From Chitinophaga pinensis (GTDB taxonomy: Bacteria > Bacteroidota > Bacteroidia > 2-12-FULL-35-15), in contig CAMCYR010000029.1 of the NCBI GenBank assembly GCA_945885475.1, forward strand, positions 1 to 38,554: DNA of 38,554 nucleotides, in the 5' to 3' direction. Positions 32,711-38,554 of the stretch are shown in pieces; positions within the stretch are counted from its first letter, which is position 1; every line of letters begins with the position of its first letter. The notes under the pieces were generated by a model, which was not told the DNA's origin, made no database searches, and saw only the letters and a list, made by a program, of their open reading frames with translations. The translations under genes and the position numbers were made by a program.

Positions 32711-33268
32711 ATGAAAATAGTAAATTATTTATTAGCCTCTTTTGCCCTTATTTTTATTGCTTCTTGTGGCAATGACAGTGCTGTTTCTGAAAAAAATAAA
32801 GTTGCACAAACTGATCCGAAATCAGGTTTACTGAAGCAGATCCAACAATTGGAAACGGAAATGCACACATCTGTGCAGATTGATAATATTACTGCAGGCC
32901 AAGCACTGCTTGCTTATTCTGAATATTATAACAATTACCCAAAAGATTCCATCACTCCTGATTATCTTTTTAAGGCGGGCGAAATTGCTACTGCAATAAA
33001 GCAGTATCCACAAGCAGTAGGATATTACCAAACCATCGTTGAAAAATATCCAGAATATAAGTTGGTGCAAGAAAGCCTTTTTTTGCAGGCCTCACTTCTT
33101 GATAATTATCTCAATCAGGATGAAAAAGCAAAAGTAGCGTACGAGCGACTGATGCAAAAATATCCGAAAAGTATTTATTGTAATGATGCAAGGGCGGCTA
33201 TAAGTAATCTTGGGAAATCAGACGAGCAGTTGATCAAGGAATTCAAAAAGAAAAACGGAGAGAAATAG
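32711..33268 (+). CDS. TPR-like lipoprotein (BamD/YbgF-like), unknown function
   Basis: A 185-residue protein from the ATG at 32711; an earlier start at 32672 would overlap def. Residues 1-19 are a lipoprotein signal with lipobox FIASC (Cys19), then GNDS. Residues about 55-180 hold TPR-like helix pairs (TAGQALLAYSEYYNNYPKDSITPDYLFKAGEIATAIKQYPQAVGYYQTIVEKYPEY, then DEKAKVAYERLMQKYPKS). The pattern resembles BamD or the CpoB/YbgF group but is shorter. Coupling to def by a 4-base gap suggests shared expression only. Its stop lies 4 bases from the convergent cdaA stop. Confidence 0.8.
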   Translation: MKIVNYLLASFALIFIASCGNDSAVSEKNKVAQTDPKSGLLKQIQQLETEMHTSVQIDNITAGQALLAYSEYYNNYPKDSITPDYLFKAGEIATAIKQYPQAVGYYQTIVEKYPEYKLVQESLFLQASLLDNYLNQDEKAKVAYERLMQKYPKSIYCNDARAAISNLGKSDEQLIKEFKKKNGEK

Positions 33269-33272
33269 TCGA

Positions 33273-34070
33273 TTAATGTACTTCCGATTCCAATAATTCT
33301 TTTAGCCTATCATGCGTCATTGCATGTTTTAATTCTCCTTTAATCGAATACGAAATTTCACCTGTTTGCTCAGATACCACAATCGCGATAGCGTCCGTGT
33401 TTTCTGTTATTCCAACAGCAGCTCGGTGGCGCATTCCTAGGTGTGCTGGAAAATCGGCATGCTCGGTTACCGGTAAAACGCAGCGCGCTGCAATTATTAT
33501 ATTGTTGGAGATAATGATTGCTCCGTCATGCAGTGGAGAGTTTTTATAAAAAATACTTTCAATCATCCTCACCGAAACTTTCGCATCAATTGCATCGCCG
33601 GTATTTGCATAAAATTTCAGATCGTTTTCTTTTGTAAGGATGATAATTGCTCCGGTTTTGTTCTCACTCATGTTTTTGCATGCTTTTACAATTGAATTGA
33701 CATCCAGTGTTTGAACGGCACTTACATTCCATTTAAAGTCAAACAATCCTTTCCCTATCTTACCTTTTTTGAATAGATCCGATGTTCCTAGGAATAATAA
33801 AAATCGTCTGAGTTCAGGTTGAAAAACGATCAGCAATGCAATAAAACCAACATCAATGAACTTACTCAAGATGCTGCCAAACAATTGCATATTCGCAACT
33901 CTTACAACAATCCAAAGAACATATATCAGCATGATCCCGATGAAAATGTTTATTGCAACAGTTCCTTTCACCAAGTGGTACAGTTGGTAGATAAGAGCTG
34001 CAACTAAAAGCATGTCAACAACATCTATCCATCGAACAGTAATAAAAGCAGGTGTAAAGAGGTGAATCAT
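33273..34070 (-). CDS. cdaA: Diadenylate cyclase CdaA
   Basis: A 265-residue protein from the ATG at 34070. A longer frame from 34160 adds 30 residues and includes the -7-like box, so it is rejected. The N-terminus has three hydrophobic helices (about 18-34, 38-57, 70-84), followed by the family segment VFQPELRRFLLFLG. The DAC catalytic domain carries DGA (182-184, in SPLHDGAIII) and RHRAA (214-218). CdaA makes c-di-AMP at the inner membrane. No cdaR or glmM neighbour is present, unlike Firmicutes operons. Confidence 0.94.
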   Translation of the reverse strand: MIHLFTPAFITVRWIDVVDMLLVAALIYQLYHLVKGTVAINIFIGIMLIYVLWIVVRVANMQLFGSILSKFIDVGFIALLIVFQPELRRFLLFLGTSDLFKKGKIGKGLFDFKWNVSAVQTLDVNSIVKACKNMSENKTGAIIILTKENDLKFYANTGDAIDAKVSVRMIESIFYKNSPLHDGAIIISNNIIIAARCVLPVTEHADFPAHLGMRHRAAVGITENTDAIAIVVSEQTGEISYSIKGELKHAMTHDRLKELLESEVH

Positions 34071-34074
34071 ATTA

Positions 34075-34082
34075 CAAGTATA
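34075..34082 (-). promoter_or_regulatory. Near-consensus -7 box (TATACTTG) of cdaA
   Basis: One mismatch to TAnnTTTG, on the minus strand, 4 bases before the cdaA ATG at 34070. The spacing matches the other close-placed boxes in the window. Confidence 0.3.
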
Positions 34083-34266
34083 CCATTTTTTTGCTAAAAA
34101 ATGAGTGGGGAAGTTGCACTTCATTTTATTTAAAAATGTATAAAATACTCTAATTGTCAACTGGAATCAACTATGGAAAGAGTTTATGTAGTTAACTGAA
34201 CTCGTTTAAAAAAGCTTGTAATTTTTTTTCTTTTTTCTTTTTTAGCATTTTTTTTCAAAATTATTC

Positions 34267-34296
34267 TTGCACGTATACTAATTTGAATTAACTTTG
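34267..34296 (+). promoter_or_regulatory. Promoter with -33 TTG and -7 TAACTTTG upstream of the 34326 gene
   Basis: TTG at 34267-34269 and TAACTTTG at 34289-34296 are separated by 19 bases, the expected spacing for a Bacteroidota primary-sigma promoter. This is the most complete promoter in the window. The predicted start site, about 34300, falls inside the palindromic operator. Confidence 0.65.
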
Positions 34297-34313
34297 CAAT
34301 ACAAAGTACTTTT
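34291..34313. promoter_or_regulatory. Palindromic operator candidate, site 1
   Basis: ACTTTG (34291-34296), a 5-base spacer, CAAAGT (34302-34307), then a further ACTTTT half-site (34308-34313). The first two arms are perfect reverse complements, and the second and third overlap in a second palindrome, AAAGTACTTT. It covers the -7 box and the predicted start of the promoter of the membrane-protein gene at 34326. A near-identical copy lies at 35318. The likely ligand is the winged-helix regulator encoded at 35001 (inference). Confidence 0.7.
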
Positions 34314-34325
34314 AATATCTCTAAA

Positions 34326-34949
34326 ATGACAGAAGAAAAAGAACACTTGCAGGCAATAACAGACATTCGTTCCATGATGGAAAGATCATCACGTTGTATT
34401 TCATTAAGTGGTCTGTCCGGCGTATTTTCGGGAATATTCGCATTAATCGGAGCCTATCTTGCCATTGATAGATTTGAAACCGCTTCTGATAAGTATAGAG
34501 TAATAGGAGGGGCGGAATTGATTGATATTACCATTTTCTTTTTTGAAATTGCAGGAGCGGTGTTGGTTTCTTCTTTATTGGTAGGAACCCTCTTAACGAT
34601 AAGGAATTCCAAGCGGAAGGGAATCAAGATCTGGGATAATTCAACAAAACGTTTGTTGATCAATTTAGCGATTCCATTGATAGCTGGCGGTTTATTTTGT
34701 TTGGTGCTTTTGTTTCATGGTATCATAGGCTTGGTTGCTCCCGCAACGTTAATATTTTACGGTTTGGCTTTGTTAAATGCAAGTAAATATACTTTTGATG
34801 ATATTCGTTATTTGGGTTTATGTGAAATTGTATTAGGTTTGGCCGGTTCCTTTTTTATCGGTTATGGTCTTTTGTTTTGGGCCATCGGATTTGGACTGCT
34901 GCACATTATTTACGGGACAGTGATGTATTTTAAATACGAGAGAAATTAG
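34326..34949 (+). CDS. Conserved membrane protein of the winged-helix regulon
   Basis: A 207-residue protein. A short charged N-terminus (MTEEKEHLQAITDIRSMMERSSR) is followed by about six hydrophobic helices (about 26-46, 64-88, 112-132, 134-152, 160-180, 182-200). The segment ISLSGLSGVFSGIFALIGAYLA is characteristic of a Bacteroidota membrane protein that, as I recall, is often encoded beside a small winged-helix regulator, as here (regulator gene 51 bases downstream). No catalytic motif is seen. The promoter is overlapped by palindromic site 1, so repression or induction by the neighbour is likely. Confidence 0.8.
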   Translation: MTEEKEHLQAITDIRSMMERSSRCISLSGLSGVFSGIFALIGAYLAIDRFETASDKYRVIGGAELIDITIFFFEIAGAVLVSSLLVGTLLTIRNSKRKGIKIWDNSTKRLLINLAIPLIAGGLFCLVLLFHGIIGLVAPATLIFYGLALLNASKYTFDDIRYLGLCEIVLGLAGSFFIGYGLLFWAIGFGLLHIIYGTVMYFKYERN

Positions 34950-35000
34950 GTAAATTTATAAATACGCTGCAGTTATTTGTATAAAAAATTTTAACGTATC

Positions 35001-35300
35001 TTGAAAAATTATTTACAATATTTAAATAAAGCATTTGAAAATCGAATCAGGCTAGGCATCATGTCTATTTTGATGGTAAACGATTGGGTGGAGTTTAGTA
35101 CTTTAAAGGAAATGCTTGATATTACGGATGGAAATTTAGCTTCTCACATAGCTGCACTCGAAAAAATTGAATATGTAGAAGTGAAGAAACAGTTTATTGG
35201 AAAGAAACCGAATACGACTTATGCTGTCACCAAAACTGGTAAAAAAGCGTTTAATGAACATTTGGATGCCTTGGAAAATCTAATCAAAAACAGAGATTAA
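35001..35300 (+). CDS. Winged-helix DNA-binding transcriptional regulator
   Basis: A 99-residue protein starting with TTG at 35001. A stop codon lies at 34992 in frame, and the next Met, at residue 21, would cut into the fold. The sequence NKAFENRIRLGIMSILMVNDWVEFSTLKEMLDITDGNLASHIAALEKIEYVEVKK is a winged-helix/MarR-ArsR-like domain: helix 1 (NRIRLGIMSIL), the recognition helix in TDGNLASHIAALE, and the wing (GKKPNTTYAVTKTGKKAF). It is a probable homodimer, which suits the palindromic sites on both sides of it. There are no metal-binding Cys/His clusters, so its signal is unknown. Repression of the membrane genes is inferred from operator position. Confidence 0.88.
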   Translation: MKNYLQYLNKAFENRIRLGIMSILMVNDWVEFSTLKEMLDITDGNLASHIAALEKIEYVEVKKQFIGKKPNTTYAVTKTGKKAFNEHLDALENLIKNRD

Positions 35301-35317
35301 AATTTTTTTATACTTAT

Positions 35318-35340
35318 ACTTTGTAATTCAAAGTACTTTT
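35318..35340. promoter_or_regulatory. Palindromic operator candidate, site 2
   Basis: ACTTTG (35318-35323), a 5-base spacer, CAAAGT (35329-35334), then ACTTTT (35335-35340), matching site 1 at 21 of 23 positions; only two spacer bases differ. It lies 20 bases before the ATG at 35361. An ATACTTTG overlapping it resembles a -7 box with two deviations, and no -33 is evident. Confidence 0.7.
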
Positions 35341-35360
35341 AATTAATTTAAATACATAAA

Positions 35361-36071
35361 ATGGAACTATTCATTGTCACAGCTATCGCATATGTCATTT
35401 ATGCTTTATACTTTTTAGTTACCTACATTATTACTTTAGCCCACAGGGAAGAGCGTTGCCGCAATTCATTCTCAGAACGTATAATGGTTTTCTCGGAAAT
35501 TGTTTACACGATCGTTGGTCCGATTGTTGGTTTTGCCCGTTTTGATGACTACGGAAGTTCTATCCCTTTTGAAAAACAATATGTGCTCAGTATTATCATT
35601 TTGGTAATTGTTTCTTCGACTTCTTATTGGATTGCGCGTTGTACATCACGATCTGAAAATCCTGTTTTAAGGATCATTGTTTCGATTGGTTTACTGCAAG
35701 GAATTGTACTATGTTTAGTAAGCACCATACATTTTATTTCAATCATTCCGCTTGGTTTGGTTTTCCCTATTATGGGCTTTGAATTGCTGTCTCCGTTCTT
35801 CGCCCTACTATTACTTTCGAGGAAGTTCTACTTTTACAACAAGCTACAAATTAAATTCGAAGATGCTTTACCTTATAAATCCGAATTTGGATTTGTGCCT
35901 TTGATGTTTAAAATTTATTCTGCCCCATTTTTTTATCGCATTCTTATTTATTGTGGATTGCTCATTCTTGTAATCGCTGCTCAAGCTTTTATTGCTTATG
36001 GCTTCGGACAAGATATTGATGCAATAATAAAAGCATTCAGGCATTCCCGTGGATTTATATTTTCAATGTAA
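35361..36071 (+). CDS. Integral membrane protein, unknown function
   Basis: A 236-residue protein with about six hydrophobic segments at roughly 4-26, 46-60, 74-92, 104-124, 128-153 and 190-213, and a soluble stretch (FYFYNKLQIKFEDALPYKSE) between the last two. I do not recognise a characterised family. It is the first gene after palindromic site 2 and begins a tight run: the COQ4-like gene follows 12 bases later. Expression is probably controlled by the winged-helix protein. Confidence 0.75.
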   Translation: MELFIVTAIAYVIYALYFLVTYIITLAHREERCRNSFSERIMVFSEIVYTIVGPIVGFARFDDYGSSIPFEKQYVLSIIILVIVSSTSYWIARCTSRSENPVLRIIVSIGLLQGIVLCLVSTIHFISIIPLGLVFPIMGFELLSPFFALLLLSRKFYFYNKLQIKFEDALPYKSEFGFVPLMFKIYSAPFFYRILIYCGLLILVIAAQAFIAYGFGQDIDAIIKAFRHSRGFIFSM

Positions 36072-36083
36072 ATAAAAAGCAGT

Positions 36084-36554
36084 ATGAAAAAGATAAAATA
36101 TTTTCGTTCGAAGTTATTAGAATTATTAACGCACGGAATCGCTCTGCCAATAATTGGTAAGTTTCGGAAAAAACCGGAATTTATTCACACAATGGAGCAT
36201 TTACAACTATTTGATGAAGGAACGCTCGGTAAAGATCTTGTGCTTTACCTACATAAAATGAATTTCAAACTGCTTCCTAATTACGAACAGCATGATTGTA
36301 AACACATCATACTTCAATACGAAATGGACGAAGAGGGTGAAGCACGCATGCAATTCTATTTTTTAGGCAACAGGCATTATTCTATTCCTGTTCTTAGTAC
36401 CTGTTTCATTTGTTTCTTTTTAATGCCAGAATATTGGAAACAGTTTTACTGTGATTATCAACTTGGAAAGTCGGGAAAAACTTTTGATGATATCGATTAC
36501 AACAGACTTGTATTTTCAAAAACATCTGAATTGCGTAAACACTACAGACCATGA
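36084..36554 (+). CDS. COQ4-like protein
   Basis: A 156-residue protein without membrane helices apart from one hydrophobic stretch (VLSTCFICFFLMPEYW). It contains HDCKH followed, after 11 residues, by Glu (HDCKHIILQYEMDEEGE), the HDxxHx11E metal-binding motif known from COQ4. Around it are EGTLGKDLVLYLHKMNFKLLPNYEQ and YFLGNRHYSIPVLS, which also fit the COQ4 family. COQ4 acts in ubiquinone synthesis in eukaryotes, whereas Bacteroidota generally use menaquinone, so the role here is open: binding of a quinone or another isoprenoid lipid is plausible. Its stop overlaps the start of the next gene (ATGA). Confidence 0.7.
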   Translation: MKKIKYFRSKLLELLTHGIALPIIGKFRKKPEFIHTMEHLQLFDEGTLGKDLVLYLHKMNFKLLPNYEQHDCKHIILQYEMDEEGEARMQFYFLGNRHYSIPVLSTCFICFFLMPEYWKQFYCDYQLGKSGKTFDDIDYNRLVFSKTSELRKHYRP

Positions 36555-37033
36555 AAAAAGATCTTGAATTAAAAAGAAAAATCAAAGGATTAATCATCCT
36601 GTTTATTATACTATTGGTGTTAAGCGGTATTACAGCATTTCCTATCGAAAGCGAACTCTCATTTTTATTAAAACACAGTTCTTCTTTCCCTGTTTCTCTG
36701 AAGCATTGGCTTTCAAAGATCTATCTGGAAGTAAAAAAGACAAATACTGATTTTCCACATCTTTCTTATGGGACAGACTGGCTTGCATTTGCTCACATAG
36801 TTATTGCTACAGCCTTTATCGGTCCGTTGATCGATCCAGTAAAAAATATCTGGGTAATTCAATTTGGAATGATCGCTTGTATCATGGTTTTTCCTTTAGC
36901 ACTGATTGCGGGACCTATCAGGCAAATTCCATTTTTTTGGCAACTGATCGACTGTTCATTTGGTGTCCTCGGTGTAATCTTCCTTTACATGACTTATAAG
37001 AACATAAGGAAGCTTGAAATTCAAAATAAATAA
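36551..37033 (+). CDS. Integral membrane protein, unknown function
   Basis: A 160-residue protein with a basic N-terminus and about four hydrophobic helices at roughly 12-30, 77-96, 100-119 and 128-147. Between the first two lies a soluble loop of about 45 residues containing SLKHWLSKIYLEVKKTNTDFPHLSYGTDWLAFAH. The start codon overlaps the stop of the COQ4-like gene by four bases (ATGA), which points to translational coupling and a shared function. I do not recognise the family. Confidence 0.75.
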   Translation: MKKDLELKRKIKGLIILFIILLVLSGITAFPIESELSFLLKHSSSFPVSLKHWLSKIYLEVKKTNTDFPHLSYGTDWLAFAHIVIATAFIGPLIDPVKNIWVIQFGMIACIMVFPLALIAGPIRQIPFFWQLIDCSFGVLGVIFLYMTYKNIRKLEIQNK

Positions 37034-37087
37034 GCTTAATTTTCGTTTGATAACGGAATCAGTAAATAAATCTAACTATAAAAATAT

Positions 37088-38554
37088 ATGAAAAAGAACG
37101 ACTGGGCTATCCTACTATCTGTAATGCTTTACAGCATTCTGTTTTACGAACAAACTGCAGGAATCAACTTCTTACTCTTCAGTCTTTTATTAGTTGGATT
37201 ATTGCTTTACAGAAGGTTAGATCTTATAAAGAATAAAATTTGGATTTCTGTTGCAGTTGGAACAATTGCCTCCTCTTTTTTTATCTTTATTTATGGAAGT
37301 GCTCTTGCAATATGGGCAAATCTATTTTCTTTATTTATTCTTTCTGCCCTGAGTATTAATCCGAAAACATCTTTTCTTACCAGTATTTTTTTAACGATTT
37401 GCGCTACCGGATCGTCAGTTGTCTTTATGTTCATCGATTGGGTTAACAGGAAGCGAAATCAGATTGCAGGTGTTTATCAGCGGCCTTTTTATGTAAAACT
37501 TTTTTTGATTGTTATTCCTCTCTTAATTACCATTTTATTTTTCTTCTTTTACCAAAGTTCAAACCCTCTTTTTTATGATTTTACAAAGGATATTAATCTT
37601 GATTTCATTTCAATCGGCTGGATCTTTTTCACATTAGGAGGATTACTTTTGCTATATGGTTTCTTTCATAATCGAATTCTTCCGGGCATTTCTGATAAAG
37701 ACGAAGCAGCTGCATTAAATCTTACAACGGAATTAGCATCGGGTAAAAACTTTCTGAATGGAGTCATGCGCATTGAAAATGAGAATCTTTCCGGAATCAT
37801 TTTATTTACGATGCTGAATAGCTTGCTCCTGATCCTCAATTTACTTGATATTAATTATTTTTTGTTCGATGGACTCTTGCCGAAAGGAATTAGTCATAAA
37901 GCATTTGTTCACGACGGAATAGGTACTTTGATCACATCCATTATTGTGGCTATTTTCATTATTCTTTTTTATTTCCGTGGTGAATTGAATTTTTACAAAG
38001 GCGGCAAATGGCTCAAAATAATGGCAGTTTTCTGGATTATTCAAAATGTATTTATGATATTTTCAACTGCTTACCGGAATAATTTATATATCATGGAGTC
38101 GGGGATCTCCTATAAAAAAATAGGAGTGTACGTTTATCTTATTCTCGCTATAATCGGGCTCCTTACTACATTGCTAAAAATTCTTAAATTAAAAACGAAT
38201 TGGTACTTGTTCCGTGTAAATGCAGCTGTTTATTATTACTTTTTAGTTCTTTCCTGCTTTTTTAATTGGGATATGATCATTACCAATTTCAATATCAAAA
38301 AAAGCACTGAGGAGCATAAGAAATTAGAAAAATATTTACTCCTTGATCTGAGTTATAAAAATCTCCCGCAACTTTTAACGTTACCCGATTCAACTGCAAA
38401 TAGTGATGATTACGATGCAAGGGATTATTATAACTCTTCTAGAGGTACCTATTACTATAATTTCAAATCCGGTTTGTCCTCTAAACTCTATGATTTTATG
38501 AAAGAATACGAACAATCGGAATGGCCTTCTTATTGTTCAGAAAAAACAAGAACT
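37088..38554 (+). CDS. DUF4153/DUF4173-like large membrane protein, 3'-truncated
   Basis: An open frame of 489 codons from the ATG at 37088 to the window end without a stop. It starts MKKNDWAILLSVMLYSILFY and has about ten to twelve hydrophobic helices in the first 400 residues, followed by a soluble part (about 405 onward) beginning NWDMIITNFNIKKS and rich in Tyr, Asp and Ser. The overall layout and the NFNI segment after the last helix resemble the DUF4153/DUF4173 group, whose function is not established. It lies 54 bases after the previous gene and may belong to the operon starting at site 2. A minus-strand ORF at 37841-38044 is a shadow. Confidence 0.75.
   Translation, partial: MKKNDWAILLSVMLYSILFYEQTAGINFLLFSLLLVGLLLYRRLDLIKNKIWISVAVGTIASSFFIFIYGSALAIWANLFSLFILSALSINPKTSFLTSIFLTICATGSSVVFMFIDWVNRKRNQIAGVYQRPFYVKLFLIVIPLLITILFFFFYQSSNPLFYDFTKDINLDFISIGWIFFTLGGLLLLYGFFHNRILPGISDKDEAAALNLTTELASGKNFLNGVMRIENENLSGIILFTMLNSLLLILNLLDINYFLFDGLLPKGISHKAFVHDGIGTLITSIIVAIFIILFYFRGELNFYKGGKWLKIMAVFWIIQNVFMIFSTAYRNNLYIMESGISYKKIGVYVYLILAIIGLLTTLLKILKLKTNWYLFRVNAAVYYYFLVLSCFFNWDMIITNFNIKKSTEEHKKLEKYLLLDLSYKNLPQLLTLPDSTANSDDYDARDYYNSSRGTYYYNFKSGLSSKLYDFMKEYEQSEWPSYCSEKTRT

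Noticed and set aside
37841-38044. Minus-strand 67-codon open frame near the window end
   Set aside because: It lies wholly inside the open plus-strand membrane-protein frame from 37088 and has no features of its own.

Overview
The window is AT-rich chromosomal DNA from a member of the Bacteroidota. The evidence is type IX secretion (T9SS) hallmarks (a CHU_C/type B sorting domain, type A sorting domains, a PorP/SprF-family protein, a PorE-like PD40/TPR protein), repeated Bacteroidota-type -7 promoter boxes (TAnnTTTG), few strong Shine-Dalgarno sequences, and housekeeping genes with Bacteroidota-style lengths (a long IspH, a CCA-transferase with an HD domain). I saw no rRNA, tRNA, CRISPR array or insertion sequence. 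The genus cannot be fixed from the sequence alone.

Layout. 1-4.6 kb: the 3' part of a large secreted multidomain protein, a PorP/SprF-family protein and, convergent to them, a beta-helix lipoprotein. 4.9-11.9 kb: a 1969-residue exported protein (TPR, PD40 propeller, carboxypeptidase-regulatory domain, long coiled coil, three SPOR-like domains), followed closely by clpS and an M48 metalloprotease lipoprotein. 12-17.1 kb: a HEAT-like protein, a DMT transporter, a tiny protein that is only signal peptide plus sorting domain, a DUF3108 protein, and a T9SS type A cargo. 17.2-24.3 kb: ispH and an FAD-dependent protein on the minus strand, then a plus-strand run surE - small membrane protein - lpxB - SpoIID-like, and a DUF2279 protein. 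24.3-31.5 kb: mostly minus-strand housekeeping genes (MFS transporter, miaA, a pRiA4b ORF-3-like protein with an acidic tail, a CCA-adding enzyme preceded by an overlapping 36-residue small ORF, tsaC/sua5, a GT9 glycosyltransferase, dapD). 31.6-34.1 kb: ruvX, def, a TPR-like lipoprotein and the diadenylate cyclase cdaA.

34.3-38.6 kb is the best candidate for an undescribed system. It holds a membrane protein, a small winged-helix regulator, a second membrane protein, a COQ4-like protein with an intact HDxxHx11E metal motif, a third membrane protein, and a large DUF4153/DUF4173-like membrane protein that runs off the window end. Two near-identical 23-bp palindromic sites (ACTTTG-N5-CAAAGT followed by ACTTTT) sit just upstream of the two genes flanking the regulator. 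The first overlaps a good -33/-7 promoter. This looks like an autoregulated membrane-protein regulon.

A second theme is promoter placement. At five genes an exact TAnnTTTG box lies only 4-8 bases before the start codon, with near matches at three more, which suggests leaderless or nearly leaderless transcripts. All functional calls rest on motif recognition by eye; no database search was run.
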